This document shows positions 1 to 12,106 of a DNA stretch of 64,000 nt, piece after piece. The stretch comes from Platerodrilus igneus. Taxonomy: Eukaryota > Arthropoda > Insecta > Coleoptera > Lycidae. The notes beneath the pieces are model-generated. The model worked only from the letters and a program-made list of their open reading frames with translations, searched no databases and had not been told where the DNA came from. Where the stretch lies: assembly GCA_036346225.1 (NCBI GenBank), contig JARFIW010001082.1, positions 5,952,001 to 6,016,000 of the forward strand. The letters run 5' to 3'. The position numbers were made by a program, and so were the translations under genes. Numbering within the stretch: the stretch's first letter is position 1; the number at the start of each line of letters is the position of its first letter.

Positions 1-126
1 TCTATTATACACCTATCTCTACTATTCTATATACACCTATCCATATTTATCCTATTTCTACTTCAACTTTTCTATATACCTATTTCTACCTCTAACTATT
101 CAACTTCTACACTAAAATTCACCTAT
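1..126. repeat. Pyrimidine-rich low-complexity tract
   Basis: The first 126 bases are almost entirely C, T and A, built from loosely repeated CACCTAT, CTATCTCTA and TCTATATAC words. It lies immediately downstream (minus-strand sense) of the Gypsy integrase remnant, where it reads as a purine-rich AGATAGG tract. It may be 3' non-coding sequence of that element, but no long terminal repeat is visible. Confidence 0.6.
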
Positions 127-142
127 CTCTATCCTTTTGTCA

Positions 143-994
143 TTAATCTTCATCTTGCTCATTCTGTCCTACCTCTGGCGAATAGGGAAACAATAAACTC
201 ACATGGAATTTCCCCCTTTCCGCCTGTGTTTCCATATCTTTAAGGACATAGGTACACTCTCCTACGACCTCCCCAATCCTAAATGGTCCTTCGTAGGGCA
301 AGTGTAGCTTACCACACGTCATTAGCTCTCGCCAGTCTACCCTCAAACTTCTTACCATAACCAAATCTCCAATTTTGAATTTTACCCTCTTCTTAATTTT
401 CTCATTCATATGCCGCGTGTATTTGTCTGCCCTTCTTCTTAGTTTTTCTCTGACATTACACAATAATTGCTAGAATTTAGCCTCTCGAGGCACAATCTGC
501 CAAGGTCTCTCAGGGTATTGCTGTTTCATCAGCATTATGGGACTGGTTTCAGTAACCGTGCTCGGGGTTTCATTCAAAAAGGATTCAACCCTAGACAGAT
601 TGTCCTCCCAAGATCGATGATCGTTGTATGACGCCAGACGTAAAAATTTTATAGTTTCCTGTATGAATCTCTCAGCTGGGTTTGCCTGAGGATGCCTGAT
701 ACTACAGAAAACAACCTTAACATCTTGTTGATCCCAATAAGTTACAAATCTTTGGTTATTAAAGTATGTGGCATTATCCAATGTGTTTTCTACACGTATA
801 CTCTGTATCACATCCTGACTAGTGGGGTTTTTATATTTCCCCAATGTACATAGATGACACAATTTGATTACTGATTTCACAATGCTACTGTCTTTCACGG
901 AGAAAAAGTTTTCCCTAAATATAAGCCAAAGTTTCCTAACACCGATGTGTCCATATTTAACATGAAGGTCCTTCACAATTAACTCCGCTTGCAT
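143..994 (-). pseudogene. Gypsy integrase remnant with internal deletion
   Basis: Two adjacent minus-strand segments (994-470 and 463-143). The first holds the HHCC zinc-binding domain (HVKYGHIG, then CHLC) and jumps within about 20 residues to the second half of the catalytic core. There LDNATYF and HPQANPAERF hold the second Asp and the Glu, 34 residues apart by my count. The first catalytic Asp block is missing, so the core is internally deleted. The second segment is the basic C-terminal domain, with KIGDLVMVRS and a terminal HVSLLFPY motif. A stop separates the two parts. The enzyme cannot be active. Confidence 0.82.
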
Positions 995-1006
995 CCTATC
1001 TACTAC

Positions 1007-1639
1007 CTAAAACTCCAGATCATGCACTCTCTTACACAGAAACCCCTCTATCATGCTATAATTTTTAAAACCCGGTTCAGTTTCTAACCGTCTTTTGATA
1101 CGTAGTAGCTCTTCACTCTGCTCCTGATTTCTCATTACCTCCTCGTGTCCGTATATGGATCCATCCTGTCTCAAAATGTTGATGGCAATCATAATGTCAC
1201 AAGGCCTCGTATTCACATTATCTTTACTTCTGTTAAACGCATCTGCTATAAAATTATTTTCCCCTTTTATATATTTTATCTCAAAATCGAAATCTTGTAA
1301 CAATAAACCCCACCGATATACTCTATTGTTGGAGAACCTAGTATTCATCAGGGCACACAACGCTGAATGATCCGTCTCAATGACAAAATGTCGACCTATG
1401 AGGTAAAATTTAAGTTTACTCATGCCAAAAACCACCGCTGCCATCTCTTTCTCACTAATGGTGTAGTTCAGCTCATGCGGCTTCAGTGTCCGTGAAACAA
1501 ATGATATAGGGACCTCTTCACCATCCTGAACCTGGTAAAGCTCTGCCGCTAAGGCACTATCCGATGCATCCGTTCTTAAAATAAACCCTATGTCAAATCT
1601 GATATGCCTTAAAATGAGTTGCTCATGGAACTGCTCCAA
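1007..1639 (-). pseudogene. Gypsy RNase H and linker remnant
   Basis: A 210-codon open segment follows the reverse transcriptase on the minus strand. It shows the RNase H landmarks of Ty3/Gypsy pol: RTDASDSALAAELYQ (first catalytic Asp), ISEKEMAAVVFGMSKLKFYL (catalytic Glu) and VIETDHSALCALM (third Asp). These are followed by WGLLLQDFDFEIKYIKG and a GENNFIADAFNRS motif, where related elements normally have Leu-Ser rather than Phe-Asn. The rest is the linker toward the integrase zinc finger. It is separated from the thumb region by a stop near 1,673 and from integrase by a stop at about 1,006. Confidence 0.88.
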
Positions 1640-1672
1640 CAGGGTTAAGTATGCTGCTTCTTGGCTTTCCGA

Positions 1673-2577
1673 CTACTTCCATTTGACTCCTTTTTTCAAA
1701 AGTTTGAACAGCGGCCCTGCCTTCTCTGAAAATGCTGGTACAAACTTTTTATAAAAATTGAGAACTCCCAAAAATGCTCTTAATTTCCGGATATTATTCG
1801 GTTTTGGGTAGTTCAATATCTCAGATAGTCTCTCCTTGTCTATACACATACCCTTATGATTCACTACATATCCCAAAAATTTTACGATTTTTGAAAAAAC
1901 TCACACTTCAATCTTCAATCTCAAACCTGCTAACTTCAATTCTAATAAAACTCTCTCTAAATGAGTGTAATGCTCCTTTTCAGTTTCGCTAAAGATTAAT
2001 ATATCGTCTACATAGTGTATGCAAAACTGCTCATACGCTCCTAAAATTGCCTGCATGGCTTTAATTAATGCTGCACTCGATGTCTACAAACCATACGGTA
2101 CTACTTTAAAGTTGTACACTCTCCCTTCTACGGAAAACCCCGTATACCTTCTAGACTCTTTGTGTAATGGAATTAGCCAGAACGAATTCCTTATATCTAA
2201 CTTACCATATATAAATTTGCCACTTAATCTCGTCAAAAGTGTGTCCATGGACGGTGGACAATGGAATTGTGGTTTCGTCCTCTGATTTATCTTCCTAGCA
2301 TCCAGACATAAACGAATACTATTATCCTTTTTCTTAACCACAACTAACGGATTTATAAAATGCGTATTTGAAAACTCAATTATGCCATCATTTAACATTC
2401 TAGTCAACTCCTGATTCACTTGCTCCCTATATGCTGCCGGTATTGGATATACTTTTGCATTAAATGGTTCAGAATTGTCTAACTCTAAAACATGTTCATA
2501 ATTTAACGCTGTTCTTGCCTCTACCCCTACTAACTCTGAATGTCTCTGTAATAAATTTTGTACCTATTTGCAGAAAA
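1673..2577 (-). pseudogene. Gypsy reverse transcriptase domain remnant
   Basis: Minus-strand reverse transcriptase in at least two frames. The upstream part (about 2,570 down to 2,084) carries the fingers/palm with the family-typical PLVVVKKKDNSIRLCLDARK stretch and a GKLDIRNSFW segment, where the first catalytic Asp is in LDI. The active-site YVDD is encoded by the complement of 2,003-2,014, in the sequence FCIHYVDDILIFSETEKE. The thumb and connection part (1,876-1,673) contains FLGYVVNHKG and LRAFLGVLNFYKKFVPAF, typical of Ty3/Gypsy. A frame change lies between 2,084 and about 2,030 and a stop near 1,900, so no continuous enzyme can be made. Confidence 0.88.
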
Positions 2578-2589
2578 ACATGTTGCGGT

Positions 2590-3340
2590 CATGCACTTCC
2601 AGCACATGCAACACACAAGTTACAGCCCCATGATGTGTATTTTTTAAACTTTTGAGTGGTTATTATATAGTTGAAACTGAAAAATAGCTGCGTCAAAACT
2701 CTGGGAGGTGTATGACAACATTTCAAGTGCCTAAGCTCTTCGGGAAAGCTTATTCTCGAGCAGCGTATGCCGGTACTACTACAAATGGTTTTCTGAATAT
2801 ATGAATTTATCCTCTAAATAAATGTGCTGACTATGAGTTTTTGGTCAGGTAAAAAAGGATCAACGATCGTTCGTTCAGTAACGGTACAAGCAGATATTTC
2901 GAATGAATTATCTACAAATTTATAACGGCCCGTAGATAAAGAAACAGGCTCTGTTTTTATGCTTGAACAAGAGCCAGTTGTAGTCTCAAATCACACTTCA
3001 ACTAAATTACCATTAAAACAAACTCCGAGTGGTAGTTTTGAATTTCACATAAATAATAAACCTCCAGGCGCCAAAGAGATTGCAGAAATATTTCAAAATA
3101 GAAGTCGAAAAACACAATGCGCAACAGAATTAAGAACGTCGCCATATAAACGCACTTAAAGAAAACAAGCAACATTACGATCTAAGAAAAAACAAAAAGG
3201 TTTGAAAAACAATAAAAACAAAATTAGATAGAGATGATGAATGGTTTTGTAATATCTGTCTTCGGTCGACAAAAGAAAATATGATACAATGTAAAGACTG
3301 GGGTCACGAAGATTGTACTTGTGTAACACACCGTAAATTC
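2590..3340 (+). pseudogene. pogo/Tigger-like transposase C-terminal remnant with zinc-finger tail
   Basis: Starting at about 2,596 the plus strand encodes LPAHATHKLQPHDVYFLNF. Across frame changes it continues with KLFGKAYSRAAYAGTTTNGF (2,734-2,795), then a GIYPLNK-like segment and a DYEF motif. This is the order of the C-terminal half of pogo/Tigger (CENP-B/jerky-like) DDE transposases. After a divergent linker (2,959-3,159 is open) the sequence DEWFCNICLRSTKENMIQC plus HEDC (from 3,236) looks like a degenerate PHD/C4-type zinc finger, as found at the end of some insect pogo-type proteins. The N-terminal DNA-binding domain and most of the catalytic core are absent. The left boundary coincides with the end of the Gypsy fragment. 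Confidence 0.72.
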
Positions 3341-5775
3341 ATTATCATGTTAGCTGTTAATAAAAAAATTTAGCAGAAGATCAAAGTGTTTTTAAAGTTA
3401 CGTCGTATATTGCTACTATAGAAATCGTTATATTTTTCTGTGGTCCAATGACAACCTGAGTGGTAAAAGTAATGTAACGGTTGTCCAATGAAGGCAATTA
3501 TAAATAAGTTTGTTTTTATGCTAATTTAAGAAAATGTTTTATTTTATTGGGCTCTTATTGATACTATAATAATTAAGTCAAATGTTGATTAAAATTGACT
3601 TTTACTTTTTTTTCTTGAATAATATTTTATCATTACCACTGCAACAAAATTAAGTGGTCCAATGATGGCAACTTTACTGTATATGCAATTATAATATTCA
3701 GTTCTTCAAATTTTTAAACATTTTTTTTTTTAGAAAGATAGGTCGCTTTACTTACAACATTAAGAACAGAATTTATTGCTCGTGCAATAATTATGATAGA
3801 TGTATTTGTTATTTTGTGTATACATTTTGTTTCACGGCCAACTAGTTATTACCAATATTATAAATTAATTTATTATAACAAAAGATAGAATAAATCGATT
3901 AATTCAAAAAATTATTATATTACACTATAACTAATTTTGAAAAGCTCGCAAAAGGAGATTTTAAGTAAAGTGACAGACAATTGCGCGTCCATTAAATTAA
4001 AAATCAAAGTTTACTTATAATTTCAAAATTGTTGTAATTATTAAACATTTAAGCGCATCACTTTAATCTACATAACACATTGTATATTTATAAACAAACG
4101 AGTTATATGAATTAATAGAATTGTTAAAAATATCAATATTTGGCTGTAACTTGAAAATATAGGAAGAACGCTCATTTCTGATTTTGCCATTGACTTAATC
4201 TCAAAAAAGTGACCATGAACTAGTAAACAATTATTTTACCTTTAACAAGAGTTACTTAACTACATTTAATTTGGGACAAGCTGTAGAAACGCTAAATCTA
4301 TTGATCAAAGCTAGCAACTGTGTAAAACTGAGCTTTCAGTGGGCTCTAGTTTTGACAGGAGGAAATAAATGCTTGAAAAAATAATTATTAGTTCATCATA
4401 TTTAGAAAACTCAAAGGATATGATGATCTTAACCAATTTAGTTGTAAGTTGACAGAATATGGTTGTTATTTAATATTAATAATGTTTTGATAATTGTAGT
4501 ATCATTATTTAAATTTGTAATAAATGGTCAAAAAGGGCTCGAGATTTCACTTCTTTGTATCAGTAATGGTGGCACTATGACAATTGTGATTTAAATTTCT
4601 CGCTTACGTATTAATTGATTTTTGGTGTCTTACATATCAATAATCGTTCAATTCAGTTATCAAAATCGTTTAAAAGACTTGCTGTTAAGCTATGTTAAAC
4701 TAAATTTACTACGAAACATATGGCTTTGTAGAGATTTCATTTAATTTAACAGAAATTTTAACGAACAATAAAGAGTTTCCACATTCTGTTCTGAGGATAC
4801 GTTCATTTTCAAAAAATATAATTCTAAATCTCAGCAACCACCGTTAAAGAGCTATTTTTAAAAAGCACAATAATATAACGAGAAAGCACTAGCAATATAA
4901 ATTACTCTCGTTGGGATTCACTGGGAATGGTAAATTAATAAAAATTGAGTACTGTTGCGTGTTTCCATGTTGTTACTGCCTTTCGTAAAAGTGTAGCATG
5001 ATATACCAAAGAGCAGTAATTTATGTACATCACGTACAGTTTGGCTTCACAAAGTAAGACGGAAATGCTGCTTCAGCACCGTTCAAATGCCTACAGAAAG
5101 ATTTGGTAGCTGTTTCATACTCTAAAGGTAACTACGTTAGAGTTTTTTGTATTCACTATATGTCTTTACGGCATTTCTTGTCGACAGCATATAAAGTGGA
5201 AGACCTATAGACCTATAACGATCAGAGATTTATTTAAATTTTTAGCAAACATGTACATTTTTCTTCAAAATCAACAAATTTAGATTATTACAAATAATTG
5301 CAATTGCATGTTATAATATACAAAACATTTGTCATGGTAGGTTCATAACTTAAAAAAGAAAATGCAAAATAACTAGCATCTATCTGCCACACATTGCTAG
5401 AGGCATAACAAAGACGGTCATTGTCTTTAAGTTTACCTTAGCAAGTTGTTTATTTTAATAATATAGAAATTTTTATATATAAAAATGTGAAATTTCAATA
5501 TTGCCCATTGGAAAACAAAGTTTTCATTAAAAAATATATATAAAAAGTGGTATAAATCCCGTCAAGTGATATCTAATAGTTCGACAATCATAATTATTGA
5601 TGTTTATTCACATAAAAAATGGCACAGATTTTCCTAAAACCTTGAAATTATATTACATTTGTACCATACATGGACGCAAATGTAATTAATAATGATGAAT
5701 AACCGACAATGTCAAATACAAGCATTTATAACGGTAATGTAAAAACAGGCAATTTCAATACAAAAAGAAGCTAAA
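3341..5775. other. AT-rich stretch, no gene recognised
   Basis: No open frame or protein similarity is visible. The only local pattern is a dispersed motif close to GGTCCAATGA(A/T)GGCAA, present near 3,435, 3,478 and 3,653. The upstream part of the PLE whose tail begins at about 5,776 was sought here and not found. Confidence 0.6.
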
Positions 5776-6552
5776 TGAAAAATACCATTTTTAGATGCAC
5801 TAGTTATACGATCAGAAAACAACATTTTACTTTTTGATTATAATAAAAAACGAACTAACGCTGGCAGATACATAAACTACAAATCCAATCATTGCAACAA
5901 ACATAAAAATCAATACCATCTTAGCACTTAAACATTGCATCACAAGAATAAACAATTCAATCTTCATCAAAAAGAACATCTAAGAATTTAAAAAAAGTTT
6001 TCATCGATAATGACTATCCAAAACAACTTTTAGATAAAATATTTAACACCAACATCATCCAACAAGAAAGAACAACTACACCAACAGTAACCCATAAGCT
6101 TCCATACATTGAAAAGCTCACTCCTCTGATAACTCGAATCTCAAAGAAACCCAATATACAAATTACATATTATTATACAAAATCAAACAAAGAACTATTT
6201 TCACCTCTAAAAGATAAAATAAACACTCAAATGTGCAATAACGTAGTTTAAAGATTCAGTGTAGTTGCAATCACTGTTACATAGGTCATACCAGTCAATG
6301 GCCGAAGTTGAGATTAGCACAACACCGCGGTGATGCAAAATTAAGAAAAACAACTGTGCTCTCTCTACACACGTATATACTACAAAACATACACCAGCAT
6401 TTAATGAAATAAAAATTTTAGAAAAAGAAAATAACTATAAAAAACGCCTATTCCTTGAATCCTTTCACATAAATGAAGAAGAAAAAAGCATAAACAACAA
6501 ACGAGATCTCGATAACTTAAGTGTGGTTTACTCTGAACTATATAAATATTAA
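5776..6552 (+). pseudogene. Penelope-like element, C-terminal RT edge and GIY-YIG endonuclease remnant
   Basis: The plus strand carries the 3' half of a PLE. PFLDALVIR and the cysteine/histidine-rich GRYINYKSNHCNKHK (from about 5,779) mark the end of the reverse transcriptase. IDNDYPKQLLDKIF and LPYIEKLTPLITRISKK (6,007-6,160) belong to the linker. KIQCSCNHCYIGHTSQ with RLAQHRGDAK (6,255-6,330) is the GIY-YIG nuclease core, the usual GIY-YIG signature being reduced to CYIG. NCALSTH to SVVYSELYKY and a TAA at 6,550-6,552 form the C-terminus. At least two stops or frameshifts interrupt it (near 6,250 and 6,340). The catalytic RT core is absent, so this is a 5'-truncated, dead copy. Confidence 0.85.
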
Positions 6553-6930
6553 ATTCAGTGTTATCATTGGATAGACATTTATTTCATTCTATCTTCTACA
6601 TTCATAATTTAATATCAAAGTGACATTTACTTTATTCTAGTTACCAACAAAAACAATTTTAATTCTTCTGTCAAACTTTATGTCTGTCAAAAAGATCTTG
6701 TAATACTTTTAGAAGTAGTATTAATCAAATTTAAATGTAAGTTATACATTTATTTAATGTTATCTTATTACTTTACTTTTTAGACTTATGATTAAGGTCT
6801 GAATAATAGTCCGAAACGTTAAGTAATTTTAATATATGATTAATTAACATCTATTCTTGACCAAAACTGTCCCAAAAAAGAGTTAAAACTTACTACCTAA
6901 CATTGATTCCCGGTCAAAAAAGTGGAGGTG
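6553..6930 (+). other. Probable 3' untranslated part of the PLE
   Basis: AT-rich sequence after the PLE stop codon. It contains the string AGTCCGAAACGTTAAG at about 6,808-6,823, similar to the GAAAC side of PLE-associated hammerhead ribozymes. The element end is not defined. Confidence 0.35.
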
Positions 6931-7760
6931 TATTGTATATATATTAAGGATTACAAAAATGAATTAATAATTTAAGATGGCCCCAAATACAAAAATCAAT
7001 AGGAGTCATATTTGGGGAACATGTAGGGCAAGAAATTGGATTCCCTCTGCAGATCCAGCAACTGAAAAATTGTACATTTAAATAATTTCGGCAATTCAGT
7101 CTAAAATGTGCTAGTGCACCATCATGTTGAAAGGTCACATTTTATAAAACAAAATCTCGTAAACATGACTATTTAACCGTGCAGATAGCAAATATGATCC
7201 AATAATATGATTACCAATAACATATGCTTAAATATTAACCGAAAACTTCCATTGACTACGTATAATCCCAACATCATGAGTACGTTTTTTTTCAAAATGT
7301 GATTATTGCGTGTATTAAAATAGCCATCTAAAGAAAACTATTCTTCGTCTTTCCATAATAGACTTTTAGCAAATTTTGGTTCGTCCATTGATGCAAATAC
7401 AGATTGGCAAATTCAAATCCGTTGAAATAGTCAGCTGTAATTAATGTATACACTTTTTAAATGTAATGCAAATGTTTTAACATAGTTCTTAAGACCCCAT
7501 GCAGATATATGGCTTGTATTCATTACATCAGCAACAGCTCGAGTGCTAAGGTATGGATTATTTTCAAATTGCTCAAGAACTTCTTCATTGAAGTCCGATG
7601 TTTTTGGATTTGGAATATACCAGTATTTTACGTTTATGGAATATTAAAAAGAATGCAGGATCAGAAGTGGCGCAGAGGGTGCTGCTCAGCATAAAATCGT
7701 CTTATGTCCACAGAATTTCCGTAAGATCCATGTCCTTCACAATATTTGTAAAACGATGCA
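6930..7760 (-). pseudogene. mariner-type (IS630-Tc1-mariner) transposase remnant
   Basis: On the minus strand, 7,138-6,944 encodes FQHDGALAHF followed by SPNMTPIDFCIWGHLK. These are the second and third catalytic Asp blocks of mariner-type transposases of the group that ends in FFLWG-like motifs. Further upstream, EEVLEQFENNPYLSTRAVAD (around 7,590-7,530) is the second helix-turn-helix region, and RFYAEQHPLRHF (about 7,700-7,660) matches the N-terminal helix-turn-helix. The first catalytic Asp lies in a scrambled stretch near 7,330 and is not readable with confidence. Several stops and frameshifts are present, and no terminal inverted repeats were found. Confidence 0.72.
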
Positions 7761-10700
7761 CTGTATCCTAACACTAATTTAGTTAACAATAAATAAATTG
7801 GGACCATCATATAAAATGATATAACTAAAATACAAATGAAAAATTATAACGTTTCATCTGATTGTAACTTGTCAGTATATTTCGATACCCAAGATGTTCT
7901 GTTTGTAATTAATAGTTATTATTAACCTTAATTGTCGCATAAGATGTAGCTTGTATGTCAATTCAGCTCCGTCGTGTATATAGTGTAATATATGGTTTTT
8001 ACCGCGATTAACCTTCAAGTACTTTGTGTTGTGTGTGCCGCGACAGTTGTAAACAAGCAAGTGTGCTCGTAGCTATGGTGCTAAAGAAAATACTAACGCT
8101 TGAGTTCCGCACATGGTCGACAGTTCCTTGTCCTGCCGCCGCCGCTTAAATTTGAAGTTATTACTAGTATATACTTAAAGGTTCCGCTTTTATAAACTTT
8201 GCTCATATTTATACGTCCACTATTCGCCACCATATGCGGATATCGAAGTTTAGCGCAAGACACAAGGATTTTCGCATAGTAATTTATTATCAAAAAATAC
8301 CTATTTAAGTTGTCTTCTATAATTTCTGAAACTTATGAAGAATTGTTCTAGACACCCTATATATGTTAACGCTGATGTCCGTAATGTTGACATTACGCAT
8401 GTATAGTTGTCAATAGCTAAGGTACAGAATTGAATAAAATTCCGTAGTTTAAATAGGTAAAGTCAGCTTTCACAACTCGACGTTCGTTAAAGTCAAGAAT
8501 GACGCCTGAATAGGTTGATATAAATCACACGATACAAATTTTTTGGTTTCGTTATTACCAACGACCGTTTTTTCGTGTGTATATCGTCAGTGTAGGCACG
8601 TGTGGATAGCACTAGTCACAACATCATAGTGAAAAGTTTAGAAATCGTTTTGATCACTCTTTAAACTTTCGAAAATATATATCACTAGTTCCATGATTAC
8701 TAAACAAACGTATGTAACAATTTTTTTTGACGACTGCAAGGCACCAATAATTTATTAGTTAAATATATCTTTTTATCCATTAAACACGTAAACGTCGTCA
8801 TTTAAATAAATATCCGTATTGGGATCATGTAGTATAACCACAATACAGAGATGCCAGTTTGGTTGCTAACAACAGGCGTTAACTATTTTAATAAACATTT
8901 CAATTCCAAACACCTTTGATATTTCGTGCGCAACGTGCCAACGGTCATTCTGGCTGGAGCACTTGACAAGAAGGCATCATGGAGAACCTTAGAGTTCTAG
9001 CTAGTAATTTACGTGTGGCTTTACGCCTATGTGTTTCGCTCATAATGAATGAGCACTTGTAGTGGTGTTTTTAATAATGGTAAGCAAATAGATATAATCT
9101 CTTAGACAAACTAAATAATTTTGTTGTAGCGCTCTTCTCTTATCTAGTCTTATCCTATTTTATTTTGTCTTATAAAAATTATCCCGTTTAATTTTTGTCT
9201 TGTACGATCATATGAATCTTTCCTTTTCGTTTACGCTTATCGAGTTTACCATTTAATGTGAGCATTTATCAATTTGATTGTAATATTCTACATTTAACAA
9301 GAAAGTACTTCAATTTGGCGATAATAAATTTTGGTCTAATATGAACGTCCTTCAACTTTACCGTAATACTTAGAATTAATAAAATGTTCTGCAATGAAAC
9401 TGTAATATTTGAGATATAACCTGAATGGTTTTCAATCTAAACGTTCCATAATTAACATTTACGTTATTTTTAAAATTGCTATGATGAATTTACAAGTAAT
9501 AATATGGATAATTACACTCAAAACAATTGTTTGGATAACGAACTAAATGCAGTAATATATCGAAGCTTTGCATTTTTTGATAGCTGTTTGAATGGATTTT
9601 GGTTTGTTCCGTTATTGCGTAGAGTAAATACGCTGTAAGCGCGTATAATTGGGTCCAAGAAAAACGCAGTTGATTGGTTTCAGTACAACATGTGAAGGCG
9701 ACGTCATTTGTTTGTCCAGGAACCGTATGTATATACATCTGGTTAAATACAATGTAACGCTGTCACACAAACAAAAACCTGTTGAAACCAGGTAAGCGCT
9801 CTTTATTATTTTTACATGACGTGCGCATATGGCCAACATTGATACAAGGCAACACCGTGAAAAATAACTTTGTGATGACCTATAAATATTATTTTGCTTA
9901 ACAAACTATAAAGGACTTTTGATGTTTTTTATTGTCAATATTAAATCCAGCGTAATAACCGTTATTATTATTAACGAAATTAAGCAACTTCATTGAATTC
10001 TGATTAAAGTTTCATTTATGTGTAATTATAGTTCAAGCTTTTGAACGTTGAATTATTAGATTTTTGATATTTTCATATAAACTTGTAAGCCTAATAACAG
10101 ATCTGATATTTTGGGTATTGATTTGAGTTAATTTTGTAGTCAAAAGAAAAGCTTAACATATTTAATATTTTATTTGAATTTATCATTCTACATCTGTGTA
10201 GAAGAAATTATAGTACTATTTTTGATATGTAAATTTTGTACATACAACTTTTTATCATGAAGCAACATCTAATTAAAGAATCAACATTTAATTCATTTAA
10301 TTAATTGTTTTATTTTGAACAAGTGAGTTCAAAAATAGGGTATTTAGATCCAGGAACTAAAGGCATAAATACCTTCGAGATAATGATATTTGTAGCCTCT
10401 AATTGACGAAGATGCTCTGATAGCTCTTTCAGAATTTGATGCCTAATATTTGTGTCTATAAAAGTGTGTGCATAATTAACCTTTACAGCTTTTTTTATGA
10501 TGAGGTAGCAAGAGTATACCTCTTGTGTCCTCACTTTGTTAATTTAATTCAATTTTCTTTACAGCTCCTGCGTAAGCAGTTAATACAATTTTCCTCTCTA
10601 AGGACTCCCAAGTCCCCCTTAGGGAAACCCTGTGTTTAAAATTTAATGACTTGGTGGCGCCCTCCCTAAACCCTTATTTTGGTATGAATTAAACCATAGT

Positions 10701-11009
10701 AAGTAAATAATGTTTTGTAAAAAGAACCACGACCAATCCTCATAAGCTATACATACCTGAGGAATAGACCCCTAGCATAGTCGGAAGATACTTGCGTTCC
10801 ATCATTTTAAGAAAATTCTTCCTTAAAGTTCACTGGTTCCATCAGAGAATGTTAAAGAACTCACGGGTTACTTTAATTAATCAATCAATCAATCAATTAA
10901 CTCATAACCAGTAAGACAAATTTATGTAAGACGTATAGTTCGTTTTTAAATGATGCAAAGCGTATTACATTTTTAAAAAGAAAAGAATTGTCACGAGTTT
11001 ACCAACTCA
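7761..11009. other. AT-rich stretch, no gene recognised
   Basis: No protein similarity was recognised; the open frames present are short and lack family motifs. A small (AATC)n tract of about five units sits at 10,877-10,900. A locally GC-richer patch at 10,590-10,670 has no identifiable role. Confidence 0.6.
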
Positions 11010-11760
11010 TTCAAAAATACTGTATACTTTCTATACAAGGTAGTGGAAAATTGATTCTACCTTATTCTTATAAAAATCAAGACATGAAACTACATTACTA
11101 CAGAAGAGATATTCAAAATATTGTACTCCATGTATTCATCTAGGTCACAGAAGAAGAGATAAAATGATACACAAAACTGGGAAACAAAATAGCAATATAA
11201 TGTGAAATACTACAGCTTTGAACTTGTGTGGATCATCCAAAAGAAAAGCGAAAAGAAGAAAGTACTCGTCAAATTAACGACTTTTTGAATTTCTATACAG
11301 CTTGCCCTTAATTACTATCAATCGGAACCTATTGAAAATTATAAATTTATTGTTGTCCACCATGGTTACTTTATTAAGTTTGGGATTTTAAAACTTCTCA
11401 TTTTTATACAAGAATACTGGATATCTTTTTTCTTATTAGAGCACTTGCAACCTACAATCTAACAATAGCCACCGCCAATTGTGCACAAAAAGCTTATACG
11501 GATACAGCCAGGATAGTATAGAAAGAGCAGCCCAAAATGTTCAACATATTGACATGGATGACGCACAATCAACCGAACAAATGCAATGAAGAGGCACGAC
11601 GCTCCGTACAATTCATGAACGATAAATCTTATTATTCAGGTCTAAAACGTAGTCCGTACGAAGTCCATGTTTAGCTGTTCTGAGAGAGTAGAACCTCCTT
11701 ATACTTTTTTATCTCATAAAGTTCTCAACAACGTTCAAGAACTAGGTGAAACAAATGTAT
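11010..11760 (+). pseudogene. Integrase-like (KRBA2-type, rve fold) gene ghost
   Basis: Scattered over all three plus frames is a colinear series of segments resembling the integrase region of KRBA2-like proteins, which are widespread integrase-derived genes and elements in arthropods. The order is an N-terminal block (GSGKLILPYS, about 11,045), a zinc-binding region (IHLGHRRRDKMIH, about 11,135), the start of the core (EPIENYKFIVVHHGYFIKF, 11,326-11,382), then GYSQDSIERAAQNVQHI (11,500-11,552) where the catalytic Glu is the E of IER, and a downstream segment around 11,640-11,760. Stops and frameshifts are frequent, so it is long dead. It could equally be a remnant of an LTR or Ginger-type element; the order of blocks supports integrase in general more strongly than the subfamily. 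Confidence 0.5.
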
Positions 11761-12106
11761 CAGCAACGACAATATACCGGCATTGGAAATTTCTTTAACA
11801 GGCGTGAAATTTCGCAATCTTCAGGCGCATGTCAAAGATTTCAGAAATGCTATTGCAAATCCAAGTGTGCAACAAAGTAGTATTCATGCCACAAATATAA
11901 TGTTTTGTGTAATTCAAAATGACATTGGTCGCTCAGCTGCTCCAGTAAGAAGCGGAATAAAACCTTTCATCTTAACGATCTGTTGCTTTTTATCTATGAA
12001 GTAACTATAAAAGGGCGTTTACACCTGCAATGATTTACCGGTGCCAGTATCCACGCTGGTAGAACTGGCACGCCAGTAAAGGTTTACACATGCAATAACT
12101 ACTTCC

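Larger units (their letters stand above)
127..2577 (-). mobile_element. Decayed Ty3/Gypsy LTR retrotransposon, pol region
   Basis: Read on the minus strand, this block gives the Ty3/Gypsy pol order: reverse transcriptase, RNase H, integrase zinc finger, integrase core, integrase C-terminal domain. Each piece is open for 60-210 codons, but the pieces are separated by stops and frame changes. Neither gag, protease nor LTRs are recognisable inside the window, and similarity stops sharply near 2,577 where a pogo-type transposase remnant begins on the other strand. The pol order (integrase after RNase H) excludes Copia-type elements. The element is defective and probably old. The clade within Ty3/Gypsy was not determined. 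Confidence 0.85.
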
